From assembly GCA_905221605.1 (NCBI GenBank), contig CAJNDS010000813.1, positions 469,001-533,000 of the forward strand: 64,000 nt of DNA. The letters are read 5' to 3'. The position numbers were made by a program, and so were the translations under genes. This stretch comes from Symbiodinium natans (Eukaryota > Sar > Dinophyceae > Suessiales > Symbiodiniaceae). Shown here piece after piece: positions 22,001-34,000 of this stretch. The number at the start of each line of letters is the position of its first letter. Position 1 is the stretch's first letter. Below the pieces are notes generated by a model. It was not told the DNA's origin, did no database searches, and saw only the letters and a program-made list of their open reading frames with translations.

Positions 22001-25000
22001 TCAAGATGGTAGATGGTAGCAGAGCCCCTCCGGGGCCAGAGCAACGTGGTTAGATGAAGGAAGGGCCAAAAACCTCCGAGAACAGCATATGGCTGAGGAG
22101 GTGGCAGTCTTTTGGCAAAAAGGCAACGAGGCCGCTCAGTCAAGACGGTCATTCTCCCAGTGACAAAGGGGGAGGCACAACCACTAACCCGACCAGCAGC
22201 TAAAACCCAAAAAAGCACTGCGTGGCAGTGCTGGCGGAGAAAGACCCCCGGAAACCGTCACAGTTCCGAGTCTTCACGGCGGGGTCGTTTCTCAGCGGCC
22301 TGGGCGAGGATCAACTGTTTTAGCTCAGCCATGCCCTGCGCCACCTGTTGCTCCTGCTGGGCTTGAGCGCAACGCAAGGAGTCGATGCTAGAGCTGAGCT
22401 GTTGACCCAGTTGATTGCTTAGGAGCTGCATGTCTGCGCGGACGCGCCCCAAATCGTCCGCATGGTTCTTGAGGTCCGACTTCCTGTCCACTGACTCCTT
22501 CTCGACTGCTCCCTAGGGCATGCAGTCGTCTGTCTTGTTCAGTGAGGCGCGCAGCTGCCTGCCCGTCAAGGCCTCTTGCAGGTTGCGGAGGAAGGCGTGG
22601 TGGCGCCGTCGGCCCTGCTGCCTTGCTTGCGAGGTACTGACTCCACGGGTCTTGGGAGGACCACGGGTCCTGTGTGTCAGCAGCAGCAGCGGACGCTGAC
22701 GATGGCGCTGGCGCACGAGGGGGTTCCTCAGCCTGAATGACCCGACGCGTGGATTGACGTGGCTGCACGTAAGACACAAGCACAGGCTTGCCGTTGAAGG
22801 CCGGCTGAAGGGAGGGAGGTTCCTGATTAGTGCCCAGGAGGTAGTACGCCGGTCCTAACATTTTCAGAACCTTGACCTTCCATGGAAGCTTGTTCGCCCA
22901 TGTAAGGACATCGCGCTCAGAGGCTGTAGCTGGCAAGGGGCCAACCTTGTACAGGCTGGAGACTGGGATGTTTTCAGGGATTGGGTCCGATGGCCGGAGT
23001 TGCTGAAAGACAGCAGCAAAGGCATCGGCCGGGACACGTATTCCGAACCTGCGTCGGCCCCGAACAAGGCCATGTTGAGATGGGACAACGAGGGCCTGTC
23101 GTTCAACCTCAGCCTTAGAGCCTGCGAGCCAAACAACCGACCACTCGGGCAAGGGTCTTGAATCCCCCCACGCTTTGGGCACAACGTACACCATACAGAA
23201 GCCGCTTTGCTGGAGGACAGTGCGCAGGATGGAGTCAGGCACCTTGGCATGGAACTGCAAAGAGTCAGCTTGGCTTGGCGCAACCGGTTTTCCATCTGCC
23301 CGGTATGTGCGGCCCCACGGGTTGACGAAGGGCTTTTCAACGCCTTGGGCCTGCAGTTGTTGCTGGGCTGTGCGAACCGGGCTTTCAATGAAGTGGGACC
23401 ACTGGACCTCTGCAGGGAGATCATCCCTGTACACCGTGAAAGCGCAACACACCATGCCTTCAACTGTCACTGCAGCCTGCGTCTGGTACTTTGGTTGCAC
23501 ATCCGTGGCCCCTACGTTGTGGAAGCACCCGGCGAGGAGGTGTGGACGCCCGGTCTCCACATCCTCGGCCGAGATACTAATGGTTCCCCCGCAGGTCGAA
23601 GGCTCCGGGCAATCGTACCCCAACACCGCCACACACAGAGCGTCCGACTCCATTGTCCTTAGCAAGGCAAGGTCTTCAGGGGTTGTTGCGGCGGCGTCCT
23701 GCAGGATAACACCTGTTGCACCTGGACAGAGGTTTTGCAAGATGGGCACCGGCTGCTCGTCCATGCCACACCATATCCCTGGGCATAAGCGGAATTGCGC
23801 GGCCACTGGCACGGTCTGTGCCGGAAGGCGTTGTTTTCGCAAGGCTTTTTGGATTCGGGCAGCTGCTTTAGCAACTCGGCTGTCCCCACTAGGCCACTCA
23901 ACCCCTGCGGCCTAGCGTTCTTAGCAAGGTCCTCCCATCGCTGGGCCGGGTCAGTAGGCTTAACCAGAGCCAGGCATTTGGAGGCCCCAAGCTTGTCTAA
24001 CAGGCGGTCTGTGACAACCGTAGTTTCATGCAGGCTCACTCCTCTGTCCAACAACAGTGAGGCAATCCTCGTCTTAGCCAACTGGACCCCGTCATCCTTA
24101 GCGCCGCCACCTCGATGCTCAACATGGACACAAAGCAAGATGCGGCTGGATCCCTTACGGCGGAACAGGGGCTGCGCTCCGTTTGTCTGCAGGTTGCGTT
24201 CGACAGGGAGCGGGAACGGGCCCGATGTAACCCTGGCCTTCGGCCAACAACCAGCGAACAGGCTGGCAGACCGCCAGCAGTTGAGGATGGTTTCCACAGT
24301 CATTGCAGCGGGCAAGGATGTGAACGCCGCAGTCTCGGCCTGGCACTGAAGCTCAACCTCAACCTTAGGGCACCCTGGCGGCTGTGTTTCGGCGAGTTGG
24401 TACAGTTGCCCCAAGAAACTTTGCTTACGCAGCAGCCCTTGCATGGTCTCTGGAGATATCACAAAGCCTGCAAGCTTTGGCTGGAGGGAAACTTGTAGCC
24501 TATCAACCGGTCGTGGAGGGAAGGCGAAGGTGACCGACCAGCCCATGGCCTCAATCAGCGCAACGGGCAGGTGCATACACCAATGTGCAGCAAAAGCGGA
24601 TGGCGCTTGGAAGCAGAAACCCTGACCCTGTCGCCTGACCCTCGTGGCTGAGACACTGCTTGGTGCATACTGGGGCAGCTGCGTGGGCGCTTGATCGATG
24701 GAAGTAATAATGGTCCAGGCTGGCAGCTTTTCAAGTTCTGGGACCGGGCGCCCCATAACGTCAAGGCACACTGCGTCGCCTGAACCCCTTCCAATGACCT
24801 TCAGGAAAAGGGACTTGAGCTGTGCCAGAAAATCGTGCGCATGTCTTTTCAAGCAACAAACGCCAGAAGGTGTGAGCGCAACCAAGACAGGTGCGCCCGG
24901 CTGCGGTCGAACATCCCAGGGCACATGGAGAGGAGTGTGTAGCGGGAGTGTTTCTGACGGTTCATCTGCAGGTGTCTTCGTCGCCCTGCAGGAGTGGGCA

Positions 25001-28000
25001 CAGCGGTTTGGGCTAGACCCAAAAGGGGTTAGGGAGGTGGCCCCCAGCAGCGTGCCTGCAGAAAGGGGTTGGGGAGGTGGCCCCCAGTGCGTTGAAAGCA
25101 AGGGTAAGGTCCAGCCCCGGCGAGATGTGGAGCTTGCGGCCTGTGTCGCACTGCAGGGGTGTGCACACGGGTTAGGGCTAGACCCGAAAGGGTTTGGGGA
25201 GGGGGCCTGCAGCACATTGAACGCAATGGCAGAAACCCTCGCACTGGGGGGGTTTGCACACGGGTTAGGGCTATACCCGAAAAGGGCTGGGGATGTGGCC
25301 CCCAGTACGTTGAAAGCAAGGGTGGGGTCCATCCCCTTCAGTCGTGGAGTGCTTGCGGACTGTGTTGCGCTGCGGGGGTGCGCACACGGTTTAGGGCTAA
25401 ACCCGAAAGGGGTCAGGGAAGTGGCCCCCAGCGCACTGCAAGCAAAGAAAGGGTCCAGCCCCAGCAAAAGTCGTGGAGTCTCTGTCGCACTGGGGGGGTG
25501 TGCACACAGGTTTGGGCTATACCCGAAATGGGTTAGGGAGATTGCCCCCAGCGCGTGTAAAGCAAAGGCACGGTCCAGCCGCAGCGACAGGTGAACCTTC
25601 GGTCTTGGAGCGCCTGCGGTCTGTGTCGCACTGGGGGGGTGTGCACACGGGTTAAGGCTAAACCCAGAAGGGGTTCGGGAGGTGGCCCCCAGCGAGCTGA
25701 AAGCAAGGATAGGGCTCAGCCCCAAAATGAGCGGTGGAGTGCCTGTGGCCTCTGTAGCACTGGGGGGGTGTGCACACGGGTTGGGGCTACACCCTAAAGG
25801 GGTTCGGGATATGGCCCCCAGCGCGTTGAAAGCAAGGGTGAGTCCTGTAGTACCGGCAACGGTCAAACCAGGGGAGTGTCCGCAAATGGTGGTCTCCTGC
25901 GCGTTGAACGCAAGGGTCATTTGTGGAGTGCCTGCCGCCTGTGACATAAGTACACGGTGGGGCCGGAAACTCTCAACAGCCCTCCTACACCCAGCATCCA
26001 ACAGAGCGTTGAAGAATGGGGAGACTGGCAAGACTACTGCAAACTTGGCCCTGAGTCGCTTGTCAAGACAACAATGCACAGCTACAGCGGGGCTAATGGC
26101 ATCGTGAGGCTCAAACTGCGTGTCTGTAGGGTCATTATCCAGCGACCAGCTCACCTCCCAAGGCACCCGCACGAGTGCCATGCGCATGGCTGCCTGGCTC
26201 CAGCCGTTAAAGCCGCCGCAAAACACCTACGAACCACCTCATGCTTTTCAATGTCCAGCTGTCCCATGAGGAACGCCGGTCCCATCGTGGCGTCCAAGAT
26301 GACTACGTCACCCTGACAGCATGCCACCGTCCACGCAGCTCGTATCCTACGAGTGTGGCTTGCCAGGGTGTAGAAATCCGAAGCTCTCAAACGTAACACA
26401 GCCTTCCCTCCCGCGGTGGAGGGGCAAACGCTGATATCCCCGTTGGCCGCCCAAATGTGTGCCTGTTGCAGCACCTGCGCTCTCACCAGGAAGTCCTTGC
26501 CTGCCGGCACAAAATCGCCGTCCAAACGAAGATCAAAGCGTGCTAGCTGGCCTTCCCGAAGATCCTGGCAATGTGCCGCAAAACCAAAGAGATCCCTCAA
26601 TGACTCCCAGGCTGGATGCGTCGCTCTTTCATGTGTCCCCTGGTTCGACATGGCAGGGCCCAATTTGCAGGCACGAGGCTACCCAACGACCTCGGGTCTA
26701 GTCGCCCTGGGCCGAGAGGCTCCTAAACCCTAAACCCTAAACCCCTAACCCCTAACCCCTAACCCCTAACCCCCCTAACCCCTAACCCCTAACCCCTAAC
26801 CCCTAAACCCTAAACCCTAAACCCTAACCCCTAAACCCTAAACCCCAAACCCTAAACCCTAAACCCTAAACCCTAAACCCTAAACCCTAAACCCTAAACC
26901 CTAAACCCTACCCTAAACCCTACCTAAACCCTAAACCCTAAACCCTAAACCCTAAACCCTAAACCCTAAACCCTAAACCCTAAACCCTAAACCCTAAACC
27001 CTAAACCCCAACCCGAAACGGGTTTAGGGGTTGGGGTCTAGTTGCGGGAGCCTACACCCGAAACCGCAAACCCGAAAACCCTAAACCCTAACACCCGAAA
27101 GTCCTTTTTTTGGAGAGAAAGACCATCATCTTAGAGAGTTGCTCATGTGGGCTTCAGGGTGTCCAAGACCCCTGGGGTGGATCCAAAACATATTTAGGTT
27201 TTAGGGTTTAGGGTTTAGAGTACTCTTAAGGAACTTTGGATCCTCCCTTAAATGGTTCTGATGTATGGCCCTTAATTTGTAAAGGGTATGTAAGGGGTAT
27301 ATGTGCGGTACCCGTTTAAGGGCCCATATTAACGGTCTACCCTAAACCCTAAACCCTTAACCTTAAACCCTAAACCCTAAACCCTTTTAAGGGCCCATAT
27401 TCACGGTCCGCAGAGCGAAAGCGGTTCTGAGGAACCACTTCCAAGGGTCCAGGGAGCCGGAGCACCGCTACTTGACTCGTGGCTCGGTGAACCACTGCCC
27501 TCCTAGGGTTCCGCGCGGCAATCGGGCATGTGCGTGCTTGGAGCCCTTCATCTCCTGCCTCGTTGGCGGCGATTCACACGAGCCCCAGTTCCGCTGTGAG
27601 TTCCTCAGGACGGGCCCGCGCAACCCCTGAAGATGCAGCTCGCAGATCAGCGACACCATGCAAGTGCGACACATTGTGACCCGGATTGCTGATGCCACGA
27701 GGCCTCATGTAGTAGTTTCCCTAAACCCTAAACCCTAAACCCTAAACCTAAACCCTAAACCCTAAACCCTAAACCCTAAACCCTAAACCCTAAACCCTAA
27801 ACCCTTAAACCCTAAAACCCTAAACCCTAAGCCCTAAACCCAGGAGTCGCGCACAGCTGAAGGGCATGGTCACTGCTACCGTCAGTCGGTGGTGTTCTCC
27901 TCTTCGAAGATCTGCAACGCCTAGCTGCCCGAGATGAGTAGCTACGTTGTATCCACCCTGGAGCTTTTGAGCAAACCGCCCCAACCCTGAACACCCTAGA

Positions 28001-31000
28001 CCCGAAATAAGCCCTGACCCTTCATCCGCAAACCGCGGGGGGCGCTAGGCTGCGTTGATCTCAACTCGTGCGCCCGTGGCATCCTAAATGGACTGCTGTA
28101 GAAGCCCTAAACCCTAAACTCCTAACCTCTATGCTCTAAACTCTCAGCCCTATTACACCGAGTTTTTTGAGCCTCTGATTAGGGACCCAAAAGGGACGCA
28201 AGCACAAGCACTTTATAGGGACATCCCTACCTTATTGGGCTTCATTATAAAGAGGTTTATCTGGGATATCCCTATCCTAATTTTTGCTTATGTGCTTTTT
28301 TGGGGCCCTATCTGAAGGATCTTCGGAAGAATGGACGAGATCTGTGCCAAGTACCAGGCCTTGCTGCTGCACAGCCCTAGATCATCGAGCCCCTAAACCC
28401 CAAACCCTGAACCTAAACCCTAAGCCCCAAATCCTAAACCCTAAACCCTAAACCCGAAATTTTAAACCCTAACTCCTAAACCCTAAACCCTCCTATCTTC
28501 CCTAAACCTGAAACCTACGAAAATTGTCGGGGGGGGGGGGGGGGCTGGGCTTGTCTGGGTATTCAAGAATCTGATCCTCACATCCTCGCTCCATTGAACC
28601 CCGCAGGTCTTTGCCCACCAAAACATCCTTTGAAGCCTTGGTTTTGACCCTAAACCCTAAACCCTAAACCCTAAACCCTAAACCCTAAACCCTAAGCTCT
28701 AAACCCTAAACCCTAAACCCTAAACCTCTTAAGTCAGCTCCCCTTCCTTCCGCTTGGCAGGAACGCCGTTCTTAGGTGTTCAGGGTTTGGGGGCCCTGTA
28801 GGATCTCCAATCAGGGGCAAACCTAAATGGGGGTTTCCGAAATGAGGGGGTTCCTTGTTGGGATGATAACGGAATCCTATGATTTTGGGGCCTATATTAG
28901 GGCCCATATTATTAGGGGTCCCTGATTGTCGTAAACTCCCAAGTAAGTGACATCTTCTCGTCTTAGTGAGACTTTTCTCGTCTTAGCCTTCAGTCTGAGG
29001 GTAGTTTCATGGGCCCTTAACATAGTCCCCAACCTCCTTTAAAGGGTTCACTGATGTCATCGTCTAACTCTATCAACCCCATAAACAACCCTATCTAACC
29101 CTATATAATCCTGTAAGCCCTATAAAGCCCTAACCACCCGCCACCTCCTCTAAATAAAGGGTCCCCAATCATCTTCTAGACATTTAGGAACAAAGAGAGT
29201 GTACCTTTTTTGGGTTTACACTTTTAAGGGCCCTTGCTAAAGGACCAAACCTCCTTTAAAGGAACCCCCAAAAAGGGTACCCTTTTTTCGGAACCGCCCA
29301 TATATAACCCTATCAACCTTATAAAACCCTATATAAAAGCTATATAACCTTATAAAGCTATATAACACTTAAAAAACCTTATATATCCTGATATAACCTT
29401 ATATAACCTTATATAACCCTTAAAAACCCTCGAAGCCCTATCCATGCTAACCCTGAACCCTGAACCCTGAACCCTAAACCCTAAACCCTAAACCCTAAAC
29501 CCCAAACCCTAAACCCTAAACCCTAAACCCTGCACCCTAAACCCTAAACCCTAAACCCTAAACCCTAAACCCTAAACCCTAAACCCTAAACCCGAAACCC
29601 TAAACCCTAAACCCTAAACCCTAAACCCTTAACCCTAAACCTCCTTTAAAGGGTTCCCATGGAAGCTGCACCTTGGCAGGTAACGAAAATCGAGACTGTC
29701 GCCGAAGAGTACGTCGCATGTGTGGGCGTTCTTCCGAAGGCGCTCATCACGCCCTTTCTAAGCCCTAAACCCTAAACCCTAAACCCTAAAGCCTTAAGCC
29801 CTAAACCCTAAACCCTAAACCCTAAACCCTAAACCCTAAACCGTAAACCCTAAACCCTAAGCCCTAAAGCCTAAACGGCCGGCGCTCCTAAGTAGTGGGG
29901 GTACTCGGCACCTAAAGTCTATTTCTTAGGGCTTAGTACGTTCTAGTCGCTCAAAACTTCAGAAAGGTTGCACAACCCCGCTTCTGATGGGGAGTAAATC
30001 AAACTGCTGCTTCTCACAGTTGGGCAACGCCATACTGCACGATTCCCCTCTCATGGCAATGACTGCCCCGCACAGTCGACTTGTAGTTTATCACAAAATT
30101 TTCAGTTGCGTGCTTGCTGGCTTTGACCCAGTTCTCGCCTGAGAATGTCACGCGCTGGGCTGAGGCTTTGAAGCGTGTCGCTGCGAAGCAGCTGAATCTC
30201 AGTCTGTCGGACTCCATGCCAGCATGGGGCGGCGTCAAGGAAGGTCTCGTCATGGCGCAGCAAGGGATGAGCCGGTCTCGCCAGACTATGTGCTTCTCGA
30301 GACCAAATGGTGTTTGGGGCAAGCCCTGAACGCCTCGGGGGTGCTTGCAGGTTGGGGGTTTGGGGTCTAGGGTTTAGGGCTTAGGGTTTAATGAGTTGTA
30401 GGGGTTGCGGTCTAGGGGCAGGGGGCAGGTGTTTTGGTGTTTTCGAGGTCTTCAGAGATCAATCTTGATGAAATACATGGTGCGACGATGAACAGTGTGC
30501 GAGACACAGTGACAGAAGAGGTTGCAAAGAAGAGCAGACTGGACCTTTGTGTATTCCTAGCGTTACTCGCCTCTAGGCAACTAGCCAAGAGGAAGCCCTA
30601 CCTAGGTAGCCAGTGGTACCCTTTTGCACTTTGATTGTTTCAAGGTTCCCTTATTAAGTAACCACCCCCAAAAAGGCGCCCTTGTTGTAATATGGTTATT
30701 GGGCTACCGAGCTACAGGGTTTGGAGCGAGGTAAACCCTAAACCCTAAACCCTAAACCCTAAACCCCAAACCCCAAACCCCAAACCCCAAACCCCAAACC
30801 CCAAACCCTAAACCCTAAACCCTAAACCCTAAAGCCCTACACCTTTTCAGCCCTTTTCCGGGCGAGCCCCTTGCAGGACCACGGCGAGATCGGAGACAAG
30901 GCTCCCTGCTTTTTTCGTTCTTCCGAGCTAGGGTTTAGGGTTTAGGGTTTGGGGTTTAGGGTTTAGGGTTTAGGGTTTGGGGGTTGGGCTTTGGGCTTTG

Positions 31001-34000
31001 GGCTTTGGGGTTAGGGTTTAGGGTTTGGGCTTGACGTTTCGGGGTTTAGGCTGTCGTGCGCATATGTCACGAGAAGTGGACACGTGGGGCGTCGGCCCGA
31101 GTCTCGATCAGGGTTGAGGTTGGCTGCATGCCTGCGCAGAGGATTCGAAAGCCCTAGCCCTAAACCCTAAACCCTAAACCCCAAACCCTAAACCCTAAAC
31201 CCTAAACCCTAAACCTAAACCCTAAACCCTAAACCCTAAACCCTAAACCCTAAACCCTAAACCCTAAACCCTAAACCCTAAACCCTAAACCCTAAACCCT
31301 AAACCCTAAACCCTAAACCCTAAACCCTGAACCACGGACGTTCGGGATGTCGTGATTAAGTGTTTAGGCCCAGGCTTACACCCCTAAAACCCAAGTCTCC
31401 AACTAAAACCCTCAACCCTAGACCCTAAATCCTCAACCCCAAGCCCTAAACCGTAAACCCTAACCCAGACCCCTGGGAGGATCCAAAAGATCGAGCCCCC
31501 AGATAGCACCCTATACTACAATTGGGCCAATTTTAGGAACCCTTAAAAGGATCCATTTTTTGGATCCTCCCAGGGGTCTGGGAAACCCTAAACCTTCAAC
31601 CCTAAACCCTAAACCTTTTTGAGGCTCCACGGAGGAGAGGGGCTAGACCTCGAAACGGTAGGGTTTTGGGTTTGGGGCTCCGGGTTGGAGGGTTTCAGGC
31701 TTTTTGGGATCAAGCCTTCAGGCTTCTAGGGTTTAGGGTTTAGGGTTTAGGGTTTAGGGTTTAGGGTTTAGGGTTTAGGGTTTAGGGTTTAGGGTTTAGG
31801 GTTTAGGGTTTAGGGTTTAGGGTTTAGGGTTTAGGGTTTAGGGTTTAGGACGCTGAACCGAAGGCCTGAGAGCCTAATGCCCTTGACCCCTTTTAGGGTT
31901 TCGGGTTTAGGGGCTGAGGGTTGAGGGCCCCTAAACCCTAAACCCTAAACCCTAAACCCTAAACCCTAAACCCTAAGCCCTAAACCCTAAACCCTAAACC
32001 CTGAACCCCAAACCCCAAACCCCAAACCTCAGAGGCTCACTACGACAAGTTGCTGGTGCGGATGTTCTTGGCCGCCAGTGAGATTCTGGACATGGAGAAC
32101 CAGGATCGTGCCAAGTGGCCCATGCTCGAAATAACATGGTCGGTTCCCTAAACTATGGTCCCTTGGTTGGGTACCCTTTTAGAGAAGTGACCAGAATAGG
32201 GGGGAATCTGTCGGTTTAGCAGTCGTCCTGGCAGCTTCGTCTATTTGTCTCCATCTTCGGGTCCTGGCGCCTGAGGGTTTAGGGTTTAGGGTTTAGGGTT
32301 TAGGGTCTAGGGGTTTCTGGTAGTTTCAGGGGTGTTGCAGACACCAAGATGCTCCAAGTTGCAGTTGTTCGGGGCTTCCTCGCATGGCTGCTCGCATCCT
32401 TGCGTTCGGGGTTTTGCGGGGCTTACCCCAAACACAAAACCCTAAACCCTAAACCCTGAACCCTGAACCCTCAACCCTATATCCTAAACTCTAAACCCAA
32501 ATCCTATATCCTAAACTCTAAACCCAAATCCTTTGTGGTTGTGGGCTGAGGGGGGTTGGTTTTGGCTGTGTCGGCAGGAGATTCAGGCCTGTGCAAGTTG
32601 CCTTTCTGGGTGGATCATTTTTTTCTCCACAATGCGAATTTTCCCTGCACCCTTGTACGTACGTAGCGTCAGCTACTAGGCAACGAACAGAGCAGCGAGT
32701 AGCCATGGGGTTAATGGGTCTAGGAAGTCGGGTTGAGTAGACTTCGGGTTTCGGGCCCTAGCATAAGTGGGCTATACGTAGCGGATCTCCTTCTACACAT
32801 CTTTGAGCCCCACCGATTCTCTTTCGGCACTGAGGAATGCAAGCCGCAAACCCAAAGCCCTAAACCCTAAACCCTAAACCCTAAACCCTAAACGCTAAAC
32901 CCTAAACCCTAAACCCCAAACCCTAAACCCTAAACCCTAAACCCTAAACCCTAAATGCTAAACCCTAAACCCTAAACCCTAAACCCTAAACCCTAAACCC
33001 CCCAAATCCTGAACCCCAAACCCCAAACCCTAAACCCGAAACGCCCCCTAAAAGCCGCTCACTCGCAGGACTTCCGCATGGGCGGCCAAAAAGTCCAGCT
33101 GAAGATGGGCACCCACACCGGGAAGATCATCGCGGGGGCGCCTCGGACGGGGAACGGCCGTCCTTGGGCCTTCTGAGTATGGACTGAAAGGCCCTACACC
33201 CTAAACCCTAAACCCTAATTAAAGTCCGGAGCCCTAAGCCCGACGCCCTAAGCCCTAGGCCCTAGGCCCTAGGCCCTAGGCCCTCGGCCCTAGGCCCGAG
33301 GCCCTAGGCCCTAGGCCCTAGGCCCTAGGCCCTCGGCCCTAGGCCCGAGGCCCTCCTAGGCCCTAGGAGGAGCGCAGGCAGATAGTACAGGTAAACGCCA
33401 TTGCAGCCGGGAGGTCAGACAACATGCAAGTTCTTCCTGTCGCCAAATGGTTGCAAGCTTGGGTCAAAATGCCGTACTCCTCACACCTTGGAAGCGCTGT
33501 CTAAAGCTGAGCGTGCCAAGAAATGCTTAACGTGCGGCTCGGAAGCGCATCGCCAAAGGGACTGCACCGCTGGCAAACCAGGCCAGATGCGAAGGCCCCT
33601 AACTCCGAGCAGGAAGCAGAGCAACCCGCTTCACCACCCCTAGGCCCTAAGCGCTAAGCCCTAAGTATTAAGCCCTAAGCCCTAAGCCCTAAGCCCTAAC
33701 CCTAAGCCCTGAGCCCTGAGCCCTGAGCCCTGAGCCCTCAGCCCTAGGCCTTGAGCCCAAGCCTTAAGCCCTAGGCCCTAAGCCCTAAGCGCCCCAAGAG
33801 CCTAAGAGCCTTAAGAGCCCTCACAGCCCTAAGAGCCCTCAGAACCCTAAGAGCCCTAAGAGCCCTAAAGGGCTCTAAGAGCCCTAAGGGCTCTAAGAGC
33901 CCTAAGAGCCTTAAGAGCCCTAAGAGCCCCAAGCTCTGCCCGAAACCCGATCAGGTCATCGGGAAGAAGCTTCCCCGTTTCCGTCTCTTCGGTGATACCA

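Larger units (their letters stand above)
16446..26716 (-). mobile_element. LINE retrotransposon, about 10.3 kb, frameshifted
   Basis: A non-LTR retrotransposon on the - strand. Reading from its 5' end near 26.7 kb: ORF1 region with a methyltransferase-like start and an internal minisatellite, a coiled-coil tail, then ORF2 with GEASHPGP, AP endonuclease, reverse transcriptase, a zinc finger and RNase H. At least six frame changes separate domain segments, so it is inactive. No terminal repeats and no poly(A) tail are seen. Both ends abut telomere-like repeat: TTTAGG at the 5' junction and GGTTTAGGG directly after the 3' end, each followed by TTAGGGG arrays. It lies in the intron between cyclase exons 15,895 and 27,925. 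Confidence 0.9.

Noticed and set aside
23795-24498. + strand frames of 127-184 codons
   Set aside because: Opposite to LINE ORF1 and without independent support.
27468-27698. A 76-codon - strand frame
   Set aside because: No motif; the + strand of the same island is at least as protein-like.
32340-32420. Exon-like stretch (MLQVAVVRGFLAWLLAS)
   Set aside because: Cyclase exons 32,035 and 33,069 join exactly without it and it has no convincing splice sites.
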